Below, piece after piece: positions 15,791 to 25,344 of a stretch of 64,000 nucleotides of DNA. Every line of letters begins with the position of its first letter. Position 1 is the first letter of the stretch. A program made the position numbers and the translations under genes. The stretch is taken from NCBI RefSeq assembly GCF_001622165.1, contig NZ_LVWG01000030.1, forward strand, positions 1 to 64,000, in the 5' to 3' direction. Source of the DNA: Pelodictyon luteolum (GTDB lineage Bacteria; Bacteroidota; Chlorobiia; Chlorobiales; Chlorobiaceae). A model generated the notes under the pieces. That model was not told the DNA's origin. It did no database searches and worked only from the letters and a program-made list of their open reading frames with translations.

Positions 15791-18519
15791 GGCTTATTTC
15801 AGCAACCGTAAGGAATTACCGTATTCACCGTGATACCAGTGTGAATTTCGACCCTTCGCGGACGATCATCGGCGGAGGGAATGAAACCGGCAAAAGCACT
15901 TTCGTTGAAGCAATCCACCGCGGTCTGTTCCTGAGGTCGAGGGCTGTCGGGGAGATCAGGTCATCGATGCTTCCGATGCATGCGGCCCCGGCCCCGGAAG
16001 TTGAAATCACCATGGAGGCAGGAGGCTCCCGCTACCATCTCATGAAGCGCTTTTCGGGTGCATCGGGAACAACACAGCTGAGCGATGGTGCCGGAAGCCT
16101 GTGGCGTGGAGAAGAGGCTGAGAGCCGCCTTGCCGCCCTTGTCGGGGTGAGTGAGCTTCAGCGGGCTTCAAAAGAGCGGCTCCAGGAGCAGTGGGCTCAT
16201 CTCTGGGTATGGCAGGGGCAGGGCATGCAGGACCCCTCCCTCAGGGACTCCCCTCTGCAGGACCGGCTTATCCGGCGCCTTCAGGAAGAGGGCGGGGCAG
16301 TCGTCACCCAGTCCGACACCGATACAGGCATCTTCAGGGCCCTTGAACAGCGTTATCGGGAGTTCTATACCGCAACCGGCATGCCGAAAGCCGGTTCTGA
16401 ACTGAAAGCGGCCATGGAGGCGCGAGACCGATCAGAAGAGCGGCGCATTGCTGCCGATACGGCATATCAGCGCCTCCTTTTCGCCATAAACGAAGTTGAA
16501 AAAGCTGAAGCCGAAAGCCTTGAGTGCAGTAAGCTCGGTGCCACGCTCCGCCGGGATCATGCTGCGGTATCGGCCGGGCTTTCAAAAGCCGCCGAACTTG
16601 CCGGAGCAATCATCCGCAAAGAGGCGGATGCAAAACTTGCGGAAGCTCCCTGGAAGGCGCTTGTTGAAGTACGGGAACGGGTCCTAGAGCTGCAGCGGGA
16701 CATTTCTCTGCATATGGAGTCGCTTGCACCTCTGGAAGCCATGCTTGAAGATCTGAAGCGTCGGGTCAGCGAAGCTGCTGCGGCCTATGAGGCAGCAGCT
16801 GCCCGTTCCGGCGGAGCTGGCAGCTCGACAGCTATGGCGGTGAATTCTCTGGAGTGCATCCGTTCATGGGTGGCACTGTTTGCGGCTGAAGAGACTCACA
16901 GGCGGATGGCCGGGCTCATGCAGCAGGCTGAAGGGTACAGTATCAGCTCAAGGGCATTGCAGCAGGAACTGTCACTGCTTCCAGCCGTTGACAGCGGAGC
17001 TCTTTCTCTTCTTCGTGAGGCACTCTCGGAGCTTGAACGTGCCGATGCCGGGCTGCAGGCCATGGCATCCGGTGTCACCGTGCTTGAGGGCGATAATTCG
17101 GTCAGGATCGGTGGTAAAACGGTCAGTGAGGGGGAGTCGGTGCTGCTTGACGATGCTGCCGAAATCGAGGCCGGGGGACGATTCAGGTTCATGATCCAGC
17201 CGGGTGGGGGAAACAGCCTTCTACTGGCACGCATCAAGTCCGAAGAGGCCCGAAACCGTTTTTCCTCATTGCTTGAAAGGTACGGTGTCGGTTCCATGCA
17301 GGCTGCACTCGAAGCAGACGGCCGCCGTCGGGACCTCTCAGCCGACAGGATGACGGCTGATGCCTCTCTGAGGGCGCTTGATCCGGACGGTATGCTTCGG
17401 ATGCGTTTCGAGGCATCCGGGCGCCAACTCGAAGAGGCCCGCATAGCAGCATCATCGGCTGCCGGCCGTTCGGGCGGAATTCCCCGTCCGGAGACGGAGG
17501 CCGATGCCCGGGCGCTTTTGGAGTCCTTCGAAAGCGCTCTTGGTGAAGCCCGGAGGAAAGAGCGGGAAGAACATGACCTCATGGCTGCCTCTGGAGCCCT
17601 TTTTCAGCGCCTCCAGACTGAACTGCAGCTGAAAACTGAAGAATCCGCCCGTCAGCGCCAGGGTCTGGATGCGTGCCGGAGTGAGCTGGAGCGTCTTCGG
17701 CAGCGGCATGGCGGAGACGAAGCACTGCAGGAGGCGCTTGGCCGGGCTCTCGGAGATAAAAACGAAGCGGACGGCGCTCTTGCAGCCCTGCAGGCGTTGT
17801 ACCGTGACCTGCAGCCCAGCCAGCTTGAAAAGGATCTGGAGCGGCTCGACAGGGCAGAAAGGCTCAACCGGCAACGCATCCAGGAGTGCCGTGAATGTGC
17901 ATCAAGCCAGCGTGCGGTGCTAGAGCGTGACGGTACGGATGATCCCTCCGGCACCCTTTATGCCGCTACCGAGGGTGCCCGGCAGGCCGAAGCGCAGTAC
18001 AGGGCTGTTCTGCAGCGCGCAATGGCCACCAAACTGCTCTATGAGCTCTTTTGTGAGGAGCAGGCAGAGGATGCCCGGCGCTTCAGCCGGCCTTTGGCGG
18101 ATAAAATCACCAGTTACCTCCGCTGTATGTTCGGTCCCGGTCTTGAAGCTGCCATCGACTATACCGGCAAGACGTTCAGCAACATCAGGATCCAGCGTGG
18201 CGGCACGGGATCAATCGGCTTTTCGGGCCTCAGCGGCGGCATGCAGGAGCAGGTCTCGGCTGCGGTGCGCCTGTCCATCGCCGAACTGCTGGCTGAAGGC
18301 TACGGGGGCACGCTCCCCGTAGTGTTCGATGATGCGTTCACAAACACCGATCCCCTGCGGGTGCAGCTCCTGCAGCGGATGCTGGACCGGGCAGCTTCGA
18401 ACGGGCTGCAGATCATCATTCTCAGCTGCAATCCGGGTGAGTATGCCTCGCTCGGGGCTTCTTCTGTCAGCCTTGATGGGCCGGTCCGAAGAGAGGAGGG
18501 CGGGGACGGTGGCATTTAA
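15787..18519 (+). CDS. SbcC/YhaN-like SMC-type ATPase
   Basis: Partner ATPase of the upstream nuclease, 910 residues. The N-terminal Walker A is GGGNETGKST (about 31-40), preceded by NYRIHRDTSVNF as in RecF/SMC family proteins. Long Ala/Glu/Leu/Arg-rich coiled coils fill about 190-340 and 500-780, with no clear zinc-hook CxxC at the middle. At the C-terminus the ABC signature FSGLSGGMQEQVSAAVRL and Walker B PVVFDDAFTNTD are intact. Missing CxxC and size fit the YhaN-type branch better than SbcC. The 3' end overlaps the recC start by 11 bp, so the SMC/nuclease pair and RecBCD are probably co-translated. Confidence 0.88.
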   Translation: MRLISATVRNYRIHRDTSVNFDPSRTIIGGGNETGKSTFVEAIHRGLFLRSRAVGEIRSSMLPMHAAPAPEVEITMEAGGSRYHLMKRFSGASGTTQLSDGAGSLWRGEEAESRLAALVGVSELQRASKERLQEQWAHLWVWQGQGMQDPSLRDSPLQDRLIRRLQEEGGAVVTQSDTDTGIFRALEQRYREFYTATGMPKAGSELKAAMEARDRSEERRIAADTAYQRLLFAINEVEKAEAESLECSKLGATLRRDHAAVSAGLSKAAELAGAIIRKEADAKLAEAPWKALVEVRERVLELQRDISLHMESLAPLEAMLEDLKRRVSEAAAAYEAAAARSGGAGSSTAMAVNSLECIRSWVALFAAEETHRRMAGLMQQAEGYSISSRALQQELSLLPAVDSGALSLLREALSELERADAGLQAMASGVTVLEGDNSVRIGGKTVSEGESVLLDDAAEIEAGGRFRFMIQPGGGNSLLLARIKSEEARNRFSSLLERYGVGSMQAALEADGRRRDLSADRMTADASLRALDPDGMLRMRFEASGRQLEEARIAASSAAGRSGGIPRPETEADARALLESFESALGEARRKEREEHDLMAASGALFQRLQTELQLKTEESARQRQGLDACRSELERLRQRHGGDEALQEALGRALGDKNEADGALAALQALYRDLQPSQLEKDLERLDRAERLNRQRIQECRECASSQRAVLERDGTDDPSGTLYAATEGARQAEAQYRAVLQRAMATKLLYELFCEEQAEDARRFSRPLADKITSYLRCMFGPGLEAAIDYTGKTFSNIRIQRGGTGSIGFSGLSGGMQEQVSAAVRLSIAELLAEGYGGTLPVVFDDAFTNTDPLRVQLLQRMLDRAASNGLQIIILSCNPGEYASLGASSVSLDGPVRREEGGDGGI
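18493..18499 (+). promoter_or_regulatory. RBS fixing the recC start
   Basis: GAGGAGG lies nine bases before the GTG at 18509, inside the end of the SMC-like gene. It supports 18509 rather than an upstream ATG at 18329 as the recC start. Confidence 0.75.
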
Positions 18520-21500
18520 TATCCATACCTCGAACCGGACGGAAGAACTTGCCGCCTGCCTCGCCTCATCTTTCAAGGCCTCTCAGCCAGCTTCGCCCTT
18601 TTCGCGCGAGGTGATCGTGGTCCAGAGCCGGGGGATGCAGCGATGGCTCTCCATGGAGCTTGCCCGCCGTCTCGGCGTATGGGCCGGAGCCCGCTACCCC
18701 TTTCCGAATGCTGTTGTTTCCGAGCTCTTCGGGCATGTCTTTCCATTGAAGGATGATGAAGCCGGACGGTATGATCCCGAGTTTACGGCCTGGAGCATCA
18801 TGCGCCTCCTGCCCTCCATGCTGCAGGATGAGCCGTTTTCGATTCTCCGCCGCTATCTTTCGGGAGGCTCCGCTCCGCTCCGCCTCTATCAGCTTGCGAC
18901 AAAAATTGCCGATTCATTCGACCAGTACACCCTTTTCCGTCCTCAAATGCTTGCCCTGTGGGAAGCCGGCGAGGGCACCGGGGGACCCGACGGATGGCAG
19001 GCCATTCTCTGGCGTCGTCTGAATGCCGAACTCGGAGGTCTTCATCGCGGAAGGCTGAAGGAGGAGTTCTGCAGGAACGGGGTGCTTCCAGAAGCAGTGT
19101 TCCCGGGGCGTATCGCACTGTTCGGCATTTCCTACCTGCCGCAGTTCCATCTTGACATTCTTGCCTCGATTGCCCGCCAGAGGGAGGTCAATCTGTTCGT
19201 CCTGAGCCCTACTGAGGAGTACTGGGGGGACATCGTCTCCCGCCGTACCCTTTCGGCCATGACGCATGACGAACGGGATCTTCATACAGAGGGCAATCCG
19301 CTGCTTGCTTCTCTCGGCAGGATAGGCCGTGACTTCTCGGATATGGTGCTGGAGATTCCTGACGAGGAGAGCCGTAGGGTAGAGGGGTACCTTGATCCAG
19401 GGCGCGACACCCTGCTGCATGCCGTCCAGTCGGATATCCTTACACTTTCGGGAACCGGTGACGGCCTCCGCCCTTCATATGTCACTGCAGACCGCTCGAT
19501 TCAGGTGCATGCATGCCACTCTCCGCAGCGTGAAGTCGAGGTCCTGCACGACCGCCTGCTTGATATGCTGGAGTCCATTCCGGGGCTTGCCCCCCGCGAT
19601 ATCGTGGTGATGGCGCCCGACATCGAAACCTACTCTCCGTTCATCACGGCGGTGTTCGGCTCAGCTGGCCAAGAGCGCATTCCTTTTTCCGTCGCTGACC
19701 GCCGTCTCATGAATGAAGGCCAGGTGGCATCGGCGGTGCTGCGCCTTCTTTCGCTTCATGGGAGCAGGTCGGCTGCTCCTGAACTGTTCGACCTGCTTTC
19801 CAGTCCGCCCGTGGCCCGGCGCTTCGGCCTTGATGCACCCGCACTGCAGAGCATCCGGGGATGGGTCGTCGATACCCGCATCCGATGGGGAATCGATGAA
19901 AAGGACCGCGCTATGAACCAGCTCCCGGCGTTCCGCCAGAATTCATGGAGGGCAGGCATTGACCGGCTTCTGCTCGGCTATGCCATGGACAGCCGGGAAC
20001 CCTCAACCGGCGGGGTTCTCCCGTTTGATGGGATTGAAGGCGGAGCGGTTGAAACCATCGGGCTGCTTGCCGATTTCATCGATGCTGTCGAACTGTTTCG
20101 GGACGGGCTTTCCAAAACCCGTCCTCTGGCAGAGTGGCGGGTATTCTTCATCTCCATGCTTGAACGCTTCATCCAGACAGAGGAGGACTCTATCCGCGAG
20201 TTTCTGGCGGTTCAGGACCTTATGGAGAGAATGGGCGAAATCAGCCGCCGTTCCCTGTACTCCGACGGGGTACCGCCTGAGGTCGTCATTGCCTGGCTGC
20301 AGGGACGCCTTCAGGAGGAGGAGCAGGGACTGGGTTTCATGACAGGAGGCGTGACGTTCTGTTCGATGCTTCCCATGCGGAGCGTTCCCTTCAGGGTTGT
20401 TGGCATGCTCGGCATGAATGATGGGGCTTTTCCCCGCCAGCATCATCCTCCGGGGTTCGATCTTATCGCCCGCCACCCGAAGCGCGCCGACCGCTCGGTG
20501 CGTGCTGAAGACCGGTATCTCTTCCTCGAGACCATTCTCTCGGCCCGCGATGTCCTCTACATCAGCTACGTTGGCCGGAGCCGGAAGGACAGCAGTCCGA
20601 TTCCTCCCTCGGTGCTGGTGAGTGAACTGTTCGACGCCGTGGACCGGGGGTTCATGTTCCCGGACGGGATGAGGGCGGAGGAACGGCTTCGCCTCGACCA
20701 CCCGCTGCAGCCCTTCAATCCGGCATGTTTCAGTGCCCGGGGTCCTCTGTTCAGCTATTCCGAAGAGAATTTTCTTCCAGCTGCCGCTCTGGGCGGTGCA
20801 GGCCGGGAAGCGCTGTTTATGGATGCACCGCTTCCCGAACCCGAGGAGCCGCTTCAGCGGGTCGAGCTCATGGACCTCATTGGCTTCTATGACAATCCGT
20901 CGGCATATTTCCTTCGCAACCGCCTCGGGCTTCAGGCCGCCGGTCAAATCCTTCCGCTTGAAGAGCGTGAGCCGTTCGGTGTCGACCGGCTGGACGCATA
21001 CCGGATAAGGGCAGAACTGGCAGAAGCCATGCTTCGGGGCGGGGACCTCGGTAAGGTGCAGGAGCGGTTCCGTGCTGAGGGCGTCCTGCCTCCCGCCCTC
21101 TCTGGAGAGCGGCACTACCAATCGATTCTTGATGATGCCGCCCGGTTTGCCCTTACAGTCCGCCGCATCTCTGCTGAACCACTTCCTCTGCCGTCGCTTG
21201 ATTTCGACCTGCCCCTCGGCACCTTTACCCTCAGCGGCCGGCTCGATGCCCTCCATAGCTCCGGCCAGCTCTTCACCCGGCCGGCGTCCATGAAGGCGAG
21301 GGAGCGCATGCGGAGCTGGATCTTCCATCTTGTTCTCTGCTCCCTCCAGCCGGAAGGGGTCCATCCTGAAACCCTGCTTGTCATGCAGAACGGAGCCTAC
21401 CGCCTTCGTCAACCCGAAGAGCCCCGCCTCCTTCTTGAGGATCTTCTCGACCGGTACCGGTCAGGACAGCGCATGCCGCTTGCCTATTTCCCTGAAACCT

Positions 21501-21736
21501 CTTTTGCATGGGAGACAAAGCTTGAGAAAGGGGAGCGCGATGCTTTAAAAGCAGCCCGGGGGACCTGGCAGACGAGCGGGTTCGGGGGGGGTGCGGGAGA
21601 AGGAGACGACCCCGCTTACAGGCGATGTTTCGGTGAAGGAGGGGTTGATTTCGAGGCTGCGGGCCCTCTCTCTTTCCGCGACGTCGCCGCGGCTCTGGTC
21701 CGGCCGCTTCTTCATCATTCGGAGGCGGTAAAATGA
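18509..21736 (+). CDS. recC: exodeoxyribonuclease V gamma subunit RecC
   Basis: RecC recognises Chi and splits the duplex in the RecBCD helicase-nuclease. The product is about 1075 residues. The frame is open from 18329, but the protein resembles RecC only from the GTG at 18509: the N-terminus VAFNIHTSNRTEELAACLA, then VVQSRGMQRWLSMELARRLGVWA, matches the usual RecC opening, and a strong RBS precedes it. Other family-like parts are the inactive helicase-like N-terminal half and the C-terminal region (SYFLRNRLGL-like segment, here AYFLRNRLGL). The stop overlaps the recB ATG (ATGATG). Length is close to that of other RecC proteins. Confidence 0.9.
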   Translation: MAFNIHTSNRTEELAACLASSFKASQPASPFSREVIVVQSRGMQRWLSMELARRLGVWAGARYPFPNAVVSELFGHVFPLKDDEAGRYDPEFTAWSIMRLLPSMLQDEPFSILRRYLSGGSAPLRLYQLATKIADSFDQYTLFRPQMLALWEAGEGTGGPDGWQAILWRRLNAELGGLHRGRLKEEFCRNGVLPEAVFPGRIALFGISYLPQFHLDILASIARQREVNLFVLSPTEEYWGDIVSRRTLSAMTHDERDLHTEGNPLLASLGRIGRDFSDMVLEIPDEESRRVEGYLDPGRDTLLHAVQSDILTLSGTGDGLRPSYVTADRSIQVHACHSPQREVEVLHDRLLDMLESIPGLAPRDIVVMAPDIETYSPFITAVFGSAGQERIPFSVADRRLMNEGQVASAVLRLLSLHGSRSAAPELFDLLSSPPVARRFGLDAPALQSIRGWVVDTRIRWGIDEKDRAMNQLPAFRQNSWRAGIDRLLLGYAMDSREPSTGGVLPFDGIEGGAVETIGLLADFIDAVELFRDGLSKTRPLAEWRVFFISMLERFIQTEEDSIREFLAVQDLMERMGEISRRSLYSDGVPPEVVIAWLQGRLQEEEQGLGFMTGGVTFCSMLPMRSVPFRVVGMLGMNDGAFPRQHHPPGFDLIARHPKRADRSVRAEDRYLFLETILSARDVLYISYVGRSRKDSSPIPPSVLVSELFDAVDRGFMFPDGMRAEERLRLDHPLQPFNPACFSARGPLFSYSEENFLPAAALGGAGREALFMDAPLPEPEEPLQRVELMDLIGFYDNPSAYFLRNRLGLQAAGQILPLEEREPFGVDRLDAYRIRAELAEAMLRGGDLGKVQERFRAEGVLPPALSGERHYQSILDDAARFALTVRRISAEPLPLPSLDFDLPLGTFTLSGRLDALHSSGQLFTRPASMKARERMRSWIFHLVLCSLQPEGVHPETLLVMQNGAYRLRQPEEPRLLLEDLLDRYRSGQRMPLAYFPETSFAWETKLEKGERDALKAARGTWQTSGFGGGAGEGDDPAYRRCFGEGGVDFEAAGPLSFRDVAAALVRPLLHHSEAVK

Positions 21737-24700
21737 TGAGGGCTCTCGAGCACGCATCCGTACCGCTCAGCGGAATGAACCTCATCGAGGCCAGTGCCGG
21801 AACGGGCAAGACCCATGCCATTGCCTCGCTGTACCTTCGCTTTATCGTCGAAGGAGGCCTGCTGCCCGACAGCATTCTCGTGGTCACCTATACCGAAGCG
21901 GCCAGCGGGGAGCTCAGGGGGCGGATCCGGGAACGCATCCGCGATGCTCTTATGGCCCTCAGGGACCCCCGGCGTTGTGATGAGGCGCTTCTCCTGATCG
22001 GCAGTGCCGCTCCGGCCATCGGCGTGGAAGAAGCCGCCCGCCGGCTTGAGAGGGCTCTCGGCTCATTCGATACGGCGGCGGTACACACCATCCACGCGTT
22101 CTGTCTCCGGGCATTGCAGGACCATGCGTTTGAAAGCGGCTCGCTTTACGATACCGGTCTTGGTGCCGATCAGCATGAACTGCTGCAGGGGATTGTCGAG
22201 GATTTCTGGCGCCGGCATTTCTTTTCTCCAGAAGCTCCGCTTTCCGGCTATATCGGATGGAAAAAAGACGTGACGCCTGAATCGTTCATCCGCCTGCTCT
22301 CGACACTTCGTCCCGGCCCGTTCACCTCCATCAGGCCCGACTACGCCCCGGGAGAGCCGGAGGCCGCCGAAGCCCGCTGCAGGGAGGCCTATCAAGCCGC
22401 AGCATGCCTGTGGAAGGAGGAGCGGGCAGCCATCATCTCCATCCTCAATGACGATCCCGGACTCAGCAGGGCTGCCGGGTCCTATAAAAAAGAGGAGCTC
22501 ATTCCTCTCTTTGAGCGGATGGACATCTACTTTGCAGGCGACAGAGTGTTCGACTGCTTCGTTGATTTTGCACGATTTACTTCAGAATCGCTCCGTGGGA
22601 GCATGAAGAAGAACTACGAGGCACCCGTCCACCCCTTTTTTGATGCTGCCGAAGCGTTGCTCCGGGAACTCGAGGAGCGGGCGAGGGTGCTGAAGTCGGA
22701 ACTGGTCCGCTATTACCTTTCAGAACTGCCCCGACATAAAGAGGAGCTGAATGTCAGGCTGTTCGACGACCTTCTCACCGATCTTTATCTGGCCCTTGGA
22801 TCCGAAGGAGGCAAAAGACTCGGCGAGGTGCTCCGCTCTTCCTACCCTGCGGCTCTCATTGATGAGTTCCAGGATACCGATCCCGTGCAGTATGAGATCT
22901 TCAGGATGATCTATGCCGGCTCATCTCTCCCGCTGTTCCTCATCGGCGATCCCAAGCAGGCGATCTACAGTTTCCGTGGTGCAGACCTCTTTGCCTATCT
23001 CCGGGCCGCGGCATCCGTGGACGCCAGCCGCCGCTTTACGCTCGAGAAGAACTGGCGCTCGTCGCCGCTCCTGCTTGAGGGGTTCAACACCTTGTTCCAG
23101 AAAGTACCGAACCCGTTCCTGTACCCCGACATTGCCTATCGGCCGATCAGTTCCGGCGGCGGCGGACCCCGGCACGCGTTCACCTATGAGAACGACAGAC
23201 ATCCTGAACCTCTTCAGGTATGGCTGCTTGACGCACAGGAGGCAAAGAACGGATGCCTTACGGTAGAGGCTGCTGAGGAGATGGCGGCATCGGCGGTGGC
23301 GGGTGAAATCGTCCGCCTGCTTGGCGACGCCCGTGAAGGGAAGGCCTGCATCGGAGAGGTGCCCGTTGCCGCTTCGGATATGGCCGTCATCGTCAGGACC
23401 CACCTGCAGGCGGCAAAGGTGCACGGTGCCCTTCGGGCGAGGGGGGTGCCGGCAGTATTGCAGAGCGAAAAAAGCGTTTTCCTCTCTCCGGTTGCCGGTG
23501 AGGCGCTTCTGCTCCTCGAAGCCCTTCTGAACCCATCCCGGGAAGCCAGGATCCGCAGTGCCCTTGCTACCGGCATCCTCGGCCGGACAGGCAATGCCAT
23601 AGCTGCATTGTCCGATGACCTGGAGGGGTGGATTGGCTGTCTTCGCGACTTTGAGCGGTGGAACCAGTTGTGGAGAACGAAAGGGTTCATGGCGATGACA
23701 AGGGAGTTCATGCGCAATGAGGATGTACGCCGAAGACTTCTTGCCCGGGAGGGCGGTGAGCGTACCCTTACAGACCTTCTTCACTGTTTTGAGCTCCTGC
23801 ATCAGCATGAACATGCTTCAAATGCAGGACCTGAAGCGCTGCTGGCCTGGTTCAGCGAACGATGTCTCGATACGGACAGAGAAGAGGAAGCATACCAGAT
23901 GCGGCTTGAGACCGATGAGGCGGCCGTAAGGATCGTGACCGTCCATGTCAGCAAGGGGCTCCAGTATCCTCTGGTGTTCTGTCCGTTCCTGTGGAAGGGT
24001 TCGAAGGTACCCAAAGAGGTGGCCGCCTTTCATGAGGATTCTGGTGAAGCGGTCCGGGATTTCGGCTCGCCGGGATTTCTTGAGGGCATGCTGCGTGCCG
24101 GAGAGGAGACGATGGCCGAGGATCTCCGGCTCTTTTATGTCGCCCTTACCCGGGCCGAGCATCGATGCTGTTTCGTTTCGGCGAGGATTTCGGGCGCAGT
24201 ATCTGCTGTGAATTACCTGCTGCATGCCGGAGCGGCCGAACATGAGCGGGTTGAGGGCGCCCCGGAGCGACTTCAAGAGGCCATGGCTGCATCCTCACCC
24301 TTCCGTATGGAGGAGGAGCTTCGTGCTTTTGCCGATGAGTCCCGGGCGGCAGTCGGGTTCCGGCTCGTAAAGCCCGATGAGCTTCTGTCTCATCTCCTTC
24401 CGCCGCTTAAGGTTGATGGTACCCATTCCCAGGGCCCGAAGCTGCGGCGATTCAGCGGCAGTATCGACCGCGCATGGAGGGTGTCGAGTTTCACATCCTT
24501 CACCCGTCAGGGGCATCGCCAGCCGGAACTTCCCGACCGCGATGAAGCAGCAGCAGTCGGACTGCTGCATGAACCTGTTCGGACTATTGATGCGATGGGG
24601 ATTTTCGCTTTCCCGAAGGGCGCCAAAGCCGGTATCTTCATGCATGAAATCTTTGAGCATATCGACTTTTCATCCCCTGATCCTCTGGCCATCCGCCAGC

Positions 24701-25344
24701 AGGTTGATGCATCGCTCCTGCGATACGGCTTTGAGCCGACATGGAGCGATGCCGTCACAGGGATGGTGGAGGCCGTGCTGCAGATGCCGCTGGGTGAAGG
24801 GGAGAATCCGTTCCGCCTCGGCGCCCTGAAGCCCGGCAGCTGGGTTTCAGAGCTTGAGTTTTTCATGCCCATGTCGCTCCTGCATTGTGATGCCCTTCAG
24901 GAGCCCCTCCGCCGCCATGGCCTCATGGCAGAAGGTGCGGATTACCGGAAGCTCGCCGAAAGCCTGGAGTTCCAGCCGGCAACGGGCATGCTGATGGGGT
25001 TCATGGACATGGTGTTTGAGGCAGGCGGGCGGTTCTGGCTCCTTGACTGGAAATCAAACCATCTCGGCAACAGCGCTGCCGATTACGGGGAAGAGCGTAT
25101 GGAGGCCGCAATGGATGAACACCGCTACCACCTCCAGTACCTGTTCTATCTTGCTGCACTGAACCGCCATCTCACCCTCCGGGTTCCGGGCTACACCTAC
25201 AGGACGCACTTCGGCGGAGTGCTCTACGTCTTTCTCCGCGGGGTTGACGGGGAGGGTGGACGAACAGGTCTCTACCGGGTCCGGCCGCCCGCTCAGCTGA
25301 TTGAGGAACTCACCATGGCTATTGCCGGGGAGGCTGCACCATGA
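21733..25344 (+). CDS. recB: exodeoxyribonuclease V beta subunit RecB
   Basis: UvrD/Rep-type 3'-5' helicase fused to the RecBCD nuclease domain, 1203 residues. Walker A is EASAGTGKTHAIASLYLRF (about 19-37). DEFQDTDPVQYEIF carries the helicase Walker B, and IGDPKQAIYSFRGAD and VHVSKGLQYPLVFCP are further helicase motifs. The nuclease domain in the last 230 residues keeps MHEIFEHIDF, GFMDMVFEAGGRFWLLDWKSN (Asp and DxK catalytic residues) and YHLQYLFYLAAL. It therefore appears fully active. It overlaps recC and recD by 4 bp on each side, giving strict co-translation. Confidence 0.96.
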   Translation: MMRALEHASVPLSGMNLIEASAGTGKTHAIASLYLRFIVEGGLLPDSILVVTYTEAASGELRGRIRERIRDALMALRDPRRCDEALLLIGSAAPAIGVEEAARRLERALGSFDTAAVHTIHAFCLRALQDHAFESGSLYDTGLGADQHELLQGIVEDFWRRHFFSPEAPLSGYIGWKKDVTPESFIRLLSTLRPGPFTSIRPDYAPGEPEAAEARCREAYQAAACLWKEERAAIISILNDDPGLSRAAGSYKKEELIPLFERMDIYFAGDRVFDCFVDFARFTSESLRGSMKKNYEAPVHPFFDAAEALLRELEERARVLKSELVRYYLSELPRHKEELNVRLFDDLLTDLYLALGSEGGKRLGEVLRSSYPAALIDEFQDTDPVQYEIFRMIYAGSSLPLFLIGDPKQAIYSFRGADLFAYLRAAASVDASRRFTLEKNWRSSPLLLEGFNTLFQKVPNPFLYPDIAYRPISSGGGGPRHAFTYENDRHPEPLQVWLLDAQEAKNGCLTVEAAEEMAASAVAGEIVRLLGDAREGKACIGEVPVAASDMAVIVRTHLQAAKVHGALRARGVPAVLQSEKSVFLSPVAGEALLLLEALLNPSREARIRSALATGILGRTGNAIAALSDDLEGWIGCLRDFERWNQLWRTKGFMAMTREFMRNEDVRRRLLAREGGERTLTDLLHCFELLHQHEHASNAGPEALLAWFSERCLDTDREEEAYQMRLETDEAAVRIVTVHVSKGLQYPLVFCPFLWKGSKVPKEVAAFHEDSGEAVRDFGSPGFLEGMLRAGEETMAEDLRLFYVALTRAEHRCCFVSARISGAVSAVNYLLHAGAAEHERVEGAPERLQEAMAASSPFRMEEELRAFADESRAAVGFRLVKPDELLSHLLPPLKVDGTHSQGPKLRRFSGSIDRAWRVSSFTSFTRQGHRQPELPDRDEAAAVGLLHEPVRTIDAMGIFAFPKGAKAGIFMHEIFEHIDFSSPDPLAIRQQVDASLLRYGFEPTWSDAVTGMVEAVLQMPLGEGENPFRLGALKPGSWVSELEFFMPMSLLHCDALQEPLRRHGLMAEGADYRKLAESLEFQPATGMLMGFMDMVFEAGGRFWLLDWKSNHLGNSAADYGEERMEAAMDEHRYHLQYLFYLAALNRHLTLRVPGYTYRTHFGGVLYVFLRGVDGEGGRTGLYRVRPPAQLIEELTMAIAGEAAP

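Noticed and set aside
18329-18508. Upstream extension of recC
   Set aside because: It is the out-of-frame SMC-type gene; RecC similarity and a good RBS start at 18509.
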